DNA from: an uncultured Bacilli bacterium
GTDB taxonomy: Bacteria > Bacillota_I > Bacilli_A > RF39 > UBA660
NCBI GenBank assembly: GCA_947625005.1
Contig: CANQNA010000009.1
Coordinates: 1-18,938, forward strand
Direction of reading: 5' to 3'
Length of the DNA stretch: 18,938 bases
The notes beneath the pieces are model-generated. The model searched no databases, had not been told where the DNA came from, and saw nothing but the letters and a program-made list of their open reading frames with translations. The first letter of the stretch is position 1. Every line of letters starts with the position of its first letter. This document shows positions 6,949 to 13,611 of this stretch, piece after piece. The position numbers and the translations under genes were made by a program.

Positions 6949-7950
6949 ATGGATAAGTTATATTTAATAATAGCTATTGAAGTAATAATAATTATTTTAA
7001 TAGAAATGATAATTTCTTATTTCGTAAAACTAAATTTTTCTTATCGTAAAGAAAAAAGAATAGCAAGTTATTCTATTCAAACGAAACCTAAGTATAACTT
7101 ACCCTTATTTTCTTTATTAGAAAAACAATTTGTTAAATTAATAAAATTTTTTAGTAAAATTTTATTAAAAAGTTCTATCTTAAGAAATTATAGTAAAAAA
7201 TTTGTTAAATATTTAGAAATAAATAATAACGAAAAAAGCGAACCAATTGATTTTATTTCTTTTAAATTAACTTGTGCTTGCTTTATTTGGCTTTTATATT
7301 TAATTACAAGTTTAATTAGATTTAAATTTAATTTTGCTTTAAGTATTCTTATATTCTTTTTAACTTTCTTTTTACCTGATATTTTTCTGGCTATTAATTA
7401 TCGAAAAAATAAAAAAACTTTAGAGAAAGATTTATTAGAAGCAGTTATAGTTATGAATAATGCTTTTAAATCAGGGAAAAACATTTTAGAAGCTATAGAA
7501 ATAGTTAAAGAAGAGATTGACGAGCCATTAAAAAGTGAATTTAAAAAAATCTATATAGATTTAACTCATGGATTAGATATAGATGTAGTTTTTAAAAGAT
7601 TTTATGAAAGAATAAAGATAGAAGATATTAAATACATTACAAGTTCTTTGACACTTTTAAATAAAACTGGAGGGAATATAGTTAAAGTTTTCTCATCTAT
7701 AGAAACTAATTTTTATGATAAATTAGTTTTAAATCAAGAATTAGAAACACTAACTAGTTCTTCTAAATTAATGTATAGAATGCTTCTAATAATGCCTTTT
7801 ATTTTAATAACTATAATTATGTTTTTAAATAAATCATATTTTGAACCACTATTTTCTAATATATTAGGATATGTAATATTATTAATATCACTCATTTTAT
7901 ATATAATATATGCTTTAATTATTAGAAAGGTAATTAAGGTGAAATTATGA
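6949..7950 (+). CDS. tadB: TadB-like inner-membrane platform protein (GspF domain)
   Basis: 333 residues. One membrane segment at the N terminus (about 3-26), a basic cytoplasmic stretch, two segments (about 107-150), then a soluble T2SS F domain (about 160-270: LEKDLLEAVIVMNNAFKSGK, later LLNKTGGNIVKVF), and two segments at the end. This is the TadB layout. TadB and TadC form the membrane platform on which TadA acts. AAAGGAG precedes the ATG, and the gene follows tadA after 12 bases. The TGA stop overlaps the next start in an ATGA arrangement, so TadB and TadC are translationally coupled. Confidence 0.88.
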   Translation: MDKLYLIIAIEVIIIILIEMIISYFVKLNFSYRKEKRIASYSIQTKPKYNLPLFSLLEKQFVKLIKFFSKILLKSSILRNYSKKFVKYLEINNNEKSEPIDFISFKLTCACFIWLLYLITSLIRFKFNFALSILIFFLTFFLPDIFLAINYRKNKKTLEKDLLEAVIVMNNAFKSGKNILEAIEIVKEEIDEPLKSEFKKIYIDLTHGLDIDVVFKRFYERIKIEDIKYITSSLTLLNKTGGNIVKVFSSIETNFYDKLVLNQELETLTSSSKLMYRMLLIMPFILITIIMFLNKSYFEPLFSNILGYVILLISLILYIIYALIIRKVIKVKL

Positions 7951-8651
7951 AAGAAAAATTAGTAAAAAATTTATATCCTAGTCGTTCAATTGAAAGAATA
8001 GAAAAAAAATATAATTTAATGGGAGTAGATAAAAAAGGTGATCCTTATAATTTTTTATTATATCGTCTTATATTTTGTTTAATCTTTTTTCTTCTTTTAT
8101 TAATCTTTAGTTCAAGAGGTTTTATTACAGCACCAATTTTCACTATTTTAGTTTACTATCTTATTGAATATTTATTTTTAGATAAAAAAATAAAAGAAAG
8201 AGCAAGTATATTAGATTATGAATCATTGTTTTATTTTCAAGTATTATCGTTATCTTTAGAAAGTGGTAAAGATTTAAAAGGCGCGATAAGTTTAACTTGT
8301 GAAAATATTTCTTCTACAATTAGTAAAGAATTTGAAAAAACTATTAAAGAAGTAGAATTTGGAAAAAGTTTAACAGAAGCTTTAGATGATATGAAAAAAA
8401 GAATTCCTAGTGAATCTATTAATTCAGTTATTTTAAATATTAATCAATCTAATGTATATGGAAATAATATTTTAGAGTCATTGAATAATCAAATAGAATT
8501 TATTAGAAATAAAAAAATTTTAGAAGTAAAAAGTACAATCAATAAAATGCCTTTAAAAATAAGTATTTTAAGTGTTTTATTTATTATTCCTATTGTTTTA
8601 TTAATTATTTTAGGACCATTAATCATAAGATTAATATCATATCTTTATTGA
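7947..8651 (+). CDS. tadC: TadC-like inner-membrane platform protein (GspF domain)
   Basis: 234 residues. Two membrane segments (about 40-80), a GspF-type soluble domain containing LSLESGKDLKGAI and EFGKSLTEAL, and two close segments at the C terminus (about 205-232). It is shorter than many TadC proteins (about 300) because the N-terminal region is brief. It pairs with TadB, overlapping it by 4 bases. It is the last gene of the Tad cluster: the next gene has its own promoter, whose -35 overlaps this gene's TGA stop. Confidence 0.85.
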   Translation: MKEKLVKNLYPSRSIERIEKKYNLMGVDKKGDPYNFLLYRLIFCLIFFLLLLIFSSRGFITAPIFTILVYYLIEYLFLDKKIKERASILDYESLFYFQVLSLSLESGKDLKGAISLTCENISSTISKEFEKTIKEVEFGKSLTEALDDMKKRIPSESINSVILNINQSNVYGNNILESLNNQIEFIRNKKILEVKSTINKMPLKISILSVLFIIPIVLLIILGPLIIRLISYLY

Positions 8652-8676
8652 TATTAAGAATAAATTAAGTTATAAT
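8648..8676 (+). promoter_or_regulatory. Sigma-A-type promoter for the TM2 gene
   Basis: TTGATA (8648-8653), a 17-base spacer and TATAAT (8671-8676). The -35 overlaps the tadC stop codon. AAGAAGG (8687-8693) is the ribosome-binding site for ATG 8701. Confidence 0.8.
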
Positions 8677-8700
8677 TAAAAAAAGAAAGAAGGTAAGATT

Positions 8701-9060
8701 ATGGCAAAGTTTTGTACTCATTGTGGGAATGAACTAGATGAAAATAAAAAGTTCTGTCCAAATTGTGGAGCAAATATTGAGGCAGGAAAAGCAGAGGCAA
8801 ATACTACTACTTCAACAACAAATACAGGAAGTAGTAAAAGTAAAATGGCCGCTGGTCTTTTAGGAATATTTTTAGGAGGATTAGGAGTTCATAACTTTTA
8901 TTTAGGATATACAGGAAAAGCAGTAGGCCAATTATTAATATCAATTTTAAGTTGTGGTTTTTTATCATTTATTTCAGCTATTTGGGGATTAATAGAAGGA
9001 ATACTAATTTTATCAGGAAGTATTAATACAGATGCAAACGGAAACCCTTTACAAGACTAA
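8701..9060 (+). CDS. Zinc-ribbon and TM2-domain membrane protein
   Basis: 119 residues. The N terminus has a zinc ribbon with two CxxC knuckles (Cys5/Cys8 and Cys19/Cys22). A Thr/Ser-rich linker (about 31-47) follows, then a TM2 domain: first helix about 49-63, the diagnostic HNFYLG (64-69) and a second helix about 77-104. TM2 proteins are small membrane proteins of unknown biochemical role in bacteria, often fused to zinc ribbons. The gene has a good promoter and overlaps the following DUF2752 gene by 29 bases. The two families are often neighbours, so they may act together. Confidence 0.88.
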   Translation: MAKFCTHCGNELDENKKFCPNCGANIEAGKAEANTTTSTTNTGSSKSKMAAGLLGIFLGGLGVHNFYLGYTGKAVGQLLISILSCGFLSFISAIWGLIEGILILSGSINTDANGNPLQD

Positions 9061-9421
9061 ATTTATTATTAATATTTTACTAGCTAGTATGACTTTTTTA
9101 TTGCTAGTTGTTTTTCTTTTTAAAATAGATTTTACTTGTTTATTTTATAATTTATTTCATATTAAATGTCCAGCTTGTGGTTTAACAAGAGGATTTTATG
9201 CAATTTTAAATTTTGATTTTGTTTCAGCATTTAAATATAACATACTTTCTGTCCCTCTTTTTTTTCTAGTAATTTTTTCTTATATTTTATATTTTATAGA
9301 CTTAATATTTCATAAAAACTATTTATCCCATATTTATCTTAAAGTTACAAATAAATATTATATTATTTTAATAATTTTATTTGTTAGTTTTCTTATTAAT
9401 AATTTAATGCAATTTTATTAA
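9032..9421 (+). CDS. DUF2752 membrane protein
   Basis: 129 residues with three or four hydrophobic segments. The family motif CPACGLTRG is followed by the usual pattern of a small helix, DF, then an AFKYN-type element. The function of DUF2752 is unknown. The CxxC pair lies at a membrane boundary and could bind metal or be redox active. ATG 9032 lies inside the TM2 gene, with AGGAAG at 9015-9020. The next in-frame ATG (about 9089) would cut into the first membrane helix. The 29-base overlap and the common pairing suggest co-expression. Confidence 0.8.
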   Translation: MQTETLYKTKFIINILLASMTFLLLVVFLFKIDFTCLFYNLFHIKCPACGLTRGFYAILNFDFVSAFKYNILSVPLFFLVIFSYILYFIDLIFHKNYLSHIYLKVTNKYYIILIILFVSFLINNLMQFY

Positions 9422-9468
9422 CTGATTATAGTAAAGTAACAAAAGATTAGAAGATAGAGTACTAATAG

Positions 9469-9489
9469 AGTAACAACAGTTACTTTTTT
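9469..9489 (+). terminator. Intrinsic terminator after the DUF2752 gene
   Basis: AGTAAC (9469-9474), loop AACA, GTTACT (9479-9484), then a T-run to 9489. A second copy of the left arm (AAAGTAAC, 9433-9440) could pair with the same right arm. Confidence 0.7.
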
Positions 9490-9510
9490 ATTTAAAATAA
9501 ATTAATAATA

Positions 9511-9531
9511 TGATATGATTATTATAGGTGA
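9511..9531 (+). promoter_or_regulatory. Extended -10 and ribosome-binding site for ftsW
   Basis: TGATATGAT (9511-9519) is an extended -10 element with a weak -35 (TTTAAA, 9491-9496, 17-base spacing). AGGTGA (9526-9531) is 4 bases before ATG 9536. Transcription would begin near 9526, so the in-frame ATG at 9515 lies inside the promoter and the mRNA leader is only about 10 bases. Confidence 0.5.
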
Positions 9532-9535
9532 AATA

Positions 9536-10684
9536 ATGAGAAAATTAAGTAGAAAGTTAGATATGCCACTTTTGATAATAACATTGTTATTAAGCATTTT
9601 AGGCTTAGTAATGATTTTTAGTGCATCTAGTATTTCATCTGTTTTACAATATGATGTCAGCGAATATTACTTTTTTATTAGACAATTGATTTTTATTACT
9701 TTAGGTTTAGTTGCAGGTGTAGTTATTTTAAAAATACCTTTATTTAAGTATAAATATGTCTATAAATTATTAATGATTGGTATCATTTTTGCTCTAGCTG
9801 GTCTCTTTATCTGGGGTAGTGTAACCAATAATGCAATTAGTTGGTATAAATTAGGATTTATGTCTATTCAACCTAGTGAATTTTGTAAAACAATTATAAT
9901 TTTATATTTAGCTATATACTTTGCAGTTCATAAATATCCTAAAAAAGAGTACGATTTTGTTTATCCTTTTATAACTTGTATGATTCCTGTAGTTTTAATA
10001 CTTGCTCAACCAGATTTAGGAACTTCAATAATTATTGTTGCTACAATGTTTTTTATCTTTTTATCTTTACCTTTGGGTAATAATCATACTTATAAATTCT
10101 TAAAAGTAGTCGCTACTTGTGGGATTATTGTTGTAACATGTGTTCTTTTATTTGGAGGCAAATTTTTAACAAGTGAACAAGCTAGTAGATTAACTTTTCG
10201 TTCACCCTGTACTAGATATACAGAAAAAACAGGATATCAAGTGTGTAATGGAATGATTGCTATTAATAATGGTGGTTTATTTGGTGTAGGACTTGGTAAT
10301 TCTACTCAAAAATATTTATATTTACCTGAATCACATACAGACTTTATTTTTCCTATTATTGTGGAAGAACTAGGAGCAGTTGCTGGAGTTGTTATTATCA
10401 TTTTATATATTATACTTTTGTTCCGTTTAATAAAAATTGCCAAAAATGCTCATAATATCGCTGGTTCTATTATTGCTTATGGTACTTTTTTAGTAATTTT
10501 AATTCATTTATTTATAAATTTCTTAGGAATTCTCGCTCTTATCCCTCTTACAGGGGTACCAGTACCATTTTTAAGTTATGGAGGTTCTTTTACCTTAAAT
10601 TTAATAATTTTAATCTTCTTGTGTGAAAGAGTTTCTATAGAATCTAAAGATGCTAAACTAAAAAGAGAATTAGAAAGGATTTAA
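9536..10684 (+). CDS. ftsW: FtsW/RodA/SpoVE-family (SEDS) peptidoglycan glycosyltransferase
   Basis: 382 residues and about ten membrane segments. SEDS motifs in order: MIFSASS (26-32), IQPSEF (111-116), AQPDLGTS (157-164), the NGG...GVGLGNS loop (245-256), PESHTDFIF with the catalytic-type Asp269, EELG (277-280) and a PFLSYGGS motif near the C terminus. SEDS proteins polymerise lipid II, and FtsW does so at the septum with a class B PBP. The IQPSEF and YLPE/TDFIF wording fits FtsW or SpoVE better than RodA, but SpoVE cannot be excluded in a spore former. The outer loop holds Cys225 and Cys237, unusual for the family. Start chosen by the ribosome-binding site. The next gene begins one base after the stop. 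Confidence 0.85.
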   Translation: MRKLSRKLDMPLLIITLLLSILGLVMIFSASSISSVLQYDVSEYYFFIRQLIFITLGLVAGVVILKIPLFKYKYVYKLLMIGIIFALAGLFIWGSVTNNAISWYKLGFMSIQPSEFCKTIIILYLAIYFAVHKYPKKEYDFVYPFITCMIPVVLILAQPDLGTSIIIVATMFFIFLSLPLGNNHTYKFLKVVATCGIIVVTCVLLFGGKFLTSEQASRLTFRSPCTRYTEKTGYQVCNGMIAINNGGLFGVGLGNSTQKYLYLPESHTDFIFPIIVEELGAVAGVVIIILYIILLFRLIKIAKNAHNIAGSIIAYGTFLVILIHLFINFLGILALIPLTGVPVPFLSYGGSFTLNLIILIFLCERVSIESKDAKLKRELERI

Positions 10685-10685
10685 T

Positions 10686-11282
10686 ATGGGAACACATATA
10701 GTATTATTTTTAAAACAACCTGTAAATCTAAATTTTAATAAGTTAATGAATGACTTATATAATTCTTATAAACAATTAGGACAAGGAATTTTAGTAGAAA
10801 ATACCTTAAATAATCCTAATCTACCTATATTTGTTTTTGATAAAAATAAAGAAGTGTTAATTGAAGGAAATAATCATCATATAACTATAAATATCTTAGG
10901 GCAATCTGAACAAATTAAAGATGATATTATTGAAATGATTTGGGATGCTTTTGATTTAAATGATTTAGAATTTATAAAATTAGGATATATTAAAGAAGTA
11001 ATAGTAACTAATATAAATATTGAAGAAATCAAAAAACGTTTTTTTAAAGAAAAAGCAATATTGGATTCTAAAGAATTTGAACTAGCTTACCATACAACCA
11101 TTAAAAATAATAAAGAATCTTTAAATTGTTGGAAAAGGTATATGAAATATAGAAACGAAAAAATGTTAGTTATATTTGATATTAATAATCGTAATGATCA
11201 AAATATAAATTACAAATACTTAAAGAATTATCTAGAATTTTCTGATAATTATATAGAAAAATATTTAGAAGAGTTAAACTAA
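10686..11282 (+). CDS. Hypothetical 198-residue protein downstream of ftsW
   Basis: Not recognised. A soluble, mixed alpha/beta protein with no signal peptide. The start is a beta strand (HIVLFLKQP), followed by a helix, a strand with PIFVFD and a strand pair (HHITINILG). Two helices, another strand (IKEVIVTN) and a Lys/Glu-rich helical C terminus follow. AAAGGAT lies before the ATG, and the gene starts one base after the ftsW stop, so the two are co-transcribed. It could serve cell division or wall synthesis, but this rests on position alone. It has no terminator of its own, and the next promoter begins right after its stop. Confidence 0.65.
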   Translation: MGTHIVLFLKQPVNLNFNKLMNDLYNSYKQLGQGILVENTLNNPNLPIFVFDKNKEVLIEGNNHHITINILGQSEQIKDDIIEMIWDAFDLNDLEFIKLGYIKEVIVTNINIEEIKKRFFKEKAILDSKEFELAYHTTIKNNKESLNCWKRYMKYRNEKMLVIFDINNRNDQNINYKYLKNYLEFSDNYIEKYLEELN

Positions 11283-11283
11283 C

Positions 11284-11331
11284 TTGCTAAATAAAGAAAA
11301 TAAAGTATAATATTTTATAGAATAAGGAGGG
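11284..11331 (+). promoter_or_regulatory. Promoter and strong ribosome-binding site of the minor pilin operon
   Basis: TTGCTA (11284-11289), a 16-base spacer and TATAAT (11306-11311). AAGGAGGG (11324-11331), the best ribosome-binding site in the window, lies 7 bases before ATG 11339. Confidence 0.65.
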
Positions 11332-11338
11332 AATAAAT

Positions 11339-11695
11339 ATGAATAAAGAAAATGGCTTTATTGCAACAAGTTTGCTCTATTCCTTCTTTTTAGTGTTTGT
11401 TACACTTTTTATTGCAACAGTTAGTTTATACTTACAAAATAGAGTATATTTAAATACTTTTGAAGATTCGTCTAAGAATTCTCTTTATATTGATGAAATA
11501 ATAACACAAATTCAGAATAATTCTTCCTTTAGTAATGTTTATATTAATGGTAATAGTAATCGTGCTAACTTTTGTGAGATTCAAGAAACCAATGTAGTTT
11601 GTAAAAGTAGTGAAGAAGATTATAACTTGAGTGGGTGTGAAACAATTTTTTCAAATGGTTCAACTTATTATGCTAAGGAGTGTCAAAAATTATGA
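11339..11695 (+). CDS. Type IV pilin-like protein without Glu5 (ComGG/GspK-like)
   Basis: 118 residues. The N terminus is short and polar and ends in Gly6, followed by a hydrophobic helix (FIATSLLYSFF..., to about residue 32), the layout of a prepilin cleaved after Gly6. The +5 residue is Ser, not Glu, as in the tip pseudopilins GspK and ComGG. The outer domain is small and contains four cysteines (a C...C pair in the middle and one near the end), consistent with disulfides. It is first of three pilin-like genes and overlaps the next by 4 bases. No major ComGC-type pilin or prepilin peptidase is present. Confidence 0.7.
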   Translation: MNKENGFIATSLLYSFFLVFVTLFIATVSLYLQNRVYLNTFEDSSKNSLYIDEIITQIQNNSSFSNVYINGNSNRANFCEIQETNVVCKSSEEDYNLSGCETIFSNGSTYYAKECQKL

Positions 11696-12120
11696 ATAAA
11701 AGAGGTTTTGTTTTTATTGAAACGATTATTGTTGTTTGTGTTTTAACTATTTCTCTTATGACTTTATATGCTAATTATTCTAAGATAATGGCTAATACTA
11801 AAGAATTAAATACTTTTGATACTACAGAATATAATTATAAAACTTATTTTATAAAAAAAATGATTAAGAATAACAAAATAATTTTTACAAATAATCATCC
11901 ATGTCTGACTAGTAACATTTTTGATGCTCAAAAAATTTGTAAAATCAATACTAAAATTAATAATTCAACAAAAAAAAAATTTGATGCTTATATTATCGAT
12001 TATTTGAATAATCAACAATTTGATGAGAAAGCATCTAAAATAGTATTAGTAGAATATAAAAAACAAGATTCAAATGATGATGATTTACAATTAACTTATA
12101 TTTCTTCTTTGACGTTATAG
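11692..12120 (+). CDS. Type IV minor prepilin (Glu5 present)
   Basis: 142 residues from ATG 11692. Leader MNKRG, then FVFIETIIVVCVLTISL: Gly5 is the cleavage residue and Glu is at +5, a proper class III signal. One helix (about 6-28) is followed by a polar domain with a Cys pair (HPC...KIC). The start is set by AAGGAG at 11675-11680. The in-frame GTG at 11680 overlaps that site and is less likely. It overlaps the previous gene by 4 bases and is followed by another pilin-like gene 12 bases on. Resembles ComGD/ComGE- or GspI-type minor pilins. Confidence 0.72.
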   Translation: MNKRGFVFIETIIVVCVLTISLMTLYANYSKIMANTKELNTFDTTEYNYKTYFIKKMIKNNKIIFTNNHPCLTSNIFDAQKICKINTKINNSTKKKFDAYIIDYLNNQQFDEKASKIVLVEYKKQDSNDDDLQLTYISSLTL

Positions 12121-12132
12121 AAAGAGGTTTTT

Positions 12133-12711
12133 ATGGAATTAAATAATAAAGGAATAACTTTAGTAGAAATAATTGTTAGTGTAGCCCTTATTTCTGTTGT
12201 TTTAATTTTTCTCTTTTATATGCTTATTCAAGTAAATAATGAAAATGCTGATAACGAACTCAGGTCATCTTATTTAGTTAATCAAGCTTCTTTTATTAAA
12301 CAAATAGAAGAGGATTTTATTGATTATAAATTAGAGAGTATAACAAATGAATGTGATATTGAAAAGAACAGTGGAGAAACTACAAAAGACACTTTATATT
12401 TAGCAAATATTAATAATACAAGTGAGGTAAAATGTTTAAAATTTATCTATGAAGATAGTTTAATTGATTATGGTTATTTATTTTTATATCAAAGAGAGGT
12501 AAATGAAAACCTTTTACCAACATTATCTTACTACAGAGGAGATGGATTTAGACAATCAGTTGAATTAGAGGATTATACTTGGGATGAAAGCACTTCAGCT
12601 ACATCCGATACAGACACATTCTCAGATTGTTCTTTATTTACGGCATCTATTCCTATTATAGGACCTGATAATAATGATTATTCTATTAATTTAAGTTATA
12701 GTAATTGTTAA
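12133..12711 (+). CDS. Type IV minor prepilin (ComGF/GspJ-like)
   Basis: 192 residues. The leader ends NNKG, then ITLVEIIVSVALISV: a near-canonical N-methylation site with cleavage after Gly7 and Glu at +5 (Glu12). The hydrophobic helix (about 8-31) and the longer outer domain with four cysteines (one pair mid-protein, one at the C-terminal end) fit a GspJ/ComGF-like minor pilin. AAAGAGG precedes the ATG. Its last 21 bases overlap the 3' end of the convergent ylbJ gene, with no terminator visible between them. Confidence 0.78.
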   Translation: MELNNKGITLVEIIVSVALISVVLIFLFYMLIQVNNENADNELRSSYLVNQASFIKQIEEDFIDYKLESITNECDIEKNSGETTKDTLYLANINNTSEVKCLKFIYEDSLIDYGYLFLYQREVNENLLPTLSYYRGDGFRQSVELEDYTWDESTSATSDTDTFSDCSLFTASIPIIGPDNNDYSINLSYSNC

Positions 12712-13569
12712 AAGAAGAAAAATAATGACACTTAATATCCTTGTCATATAAAATAATTTATAACTAATAGCATTTTTTAAAATGCTTTTTATTTGCAAAT
12801 GAATCGATAAACCTCCAAATCCTAAATAAATTGCAGTTAAAATTAATTTAGTTTGATAACTAAGTGCTAAAAATTTTAAATTAATAATTCCACTTGTAAT
12901 TTCTATCAAACCATTTATTATATTATTGAAATAAATATTATGAGTTTTTAGTAAAGTTATTAAAATCATCATAAACATAATTGTTCCAAGTATATTTATT
13001 AAAGCATTAATAGTATTTTTTAAAGAATCTACTAAAGAAAGAGATTCTGGTTCTATTTTAACTAATTTATTTATTGGACATTTTTTCTTTCTGATTAAAA
13101 TACCAATTATAATATTAGTTAAATATATAATAAAAATCAGTTTTAAAGTATCAGTTTTATTTAAAAATGAATTAGTAATTGTATAAATTAAAAAAGGATT
13201 ATAGAAACAAGTAAAACAAAGAATTTTTTCTGCTTCTTGTTTGTTAATGTAATTATTATCTAGCATATTTTTAATATTTTTAGCATTAGTGGGACTTCCA
13301 GAAAACAAACTAATAAAAAATATGAAAAAACCATATTTTGAAACTTTGAAAATTTTGCTAAATATTTCACCAATTTTTTTACTTAAGTCTTCAATCACTC
13401 CTGATGATACAAATAAATCAGAAAAAACAAAAAAAGGGAAAAGAGAAGGGAGCAATTGAGTTGACCAAATATTTACACCAACTAAAGATGCTTCAATTAC
13501 TTCGTTTCTCTTGAAAAGTAAAAGAATAAATAAAATAATTACACCAATTTTTTTGCTAATTTTCATCAT
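12691..13569 (-). CDS. ylbJ: YlbJ (SpoVV)-family sporulation membrane protein
   Basis: 292 residues with about eight membrane segments. The YlbJ signature is clear: LLPSLFPFFVFSDLF near residues 39-53, a SGSPTNAK loop (family SGFPAGAK) and a helix with KQEAEKILCFTCFYNPFLI. In Bacillus subtilis YlbJ/SpoVV moves dipicolinic acid from mother cell towards forespore. It is short: the Bacillus protein is about 400 residues, and the missing part is in the C-terminal half, where the second gate domain is reduced. Adjacent ATGs at 13569 and 13566 both can start, and the ribosome-binding site is weak (AGAAAG). In Bacillus ylbJ is near ylbL. Here they are adjacent but divergent, sharing 42 bases. Confidence 0.82.
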   Translation of the reverse strand: MMKISKKIGVIILFILLLFKRNEVIEASLVGVNIWSTQLLPSLFPFFVFSDLFVSSGVIEDLSKKIGEIFSKIFKVSKYGFFIFFISLFSGSPTNAKNIKNMLDNNYINKQEAEKILCFTCFYNPFLIYTITNSFLNKTDTLKLIFIIYLTNIIIGILIRKKKCPINKLVKIEPESLSLVDSLKNTINALINILGTIMFMMILITLLKTHNIYFNNIINGLIEITSGIINLKFLALSYQTKLILTAIYLGFGGLSIHLQIKSILKNAISYKLFYMTRILSVIIFLLLTITIT

Positions 13570-13585
13570 ATTATCATCTTTCTAG

Positions 13586-13606
13586 TGTTATAATAAATTA
13601 GAGGTG
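13586..13606 (+). promoter_or_regulatory. Extended -10 and ribosome-binding site for ylbL
   Basis: TGTTATAAT (13586-13594) is an extended -10 with no convincing -35, which would fall on the ylbJ start codons. AGAGGTG (13600-13606) is 5 bases before ATG 13612. No clear promoter could be read in the opposite direction for ylbJ. Confidence 0.5.
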
Positions 13607-13611
13607 TCATT

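Noticed and set aside
7948..7950. Possible TGA-as-tryptophan genetic code, suggested by the AT-rich, Mollicutes-like DNA
   Set aside because: TGA ends tadB, tadC and rsmC at the expected protein lengths, and tryptophan is encoded by TGG throughout.
9515..9535. ATG at 9515 as start of the SEDS gene
   Set aside because: It falls within the extended -10 element and has no ribosome-binding site, whereas ATG 9536 has AGGTGA just upstream.
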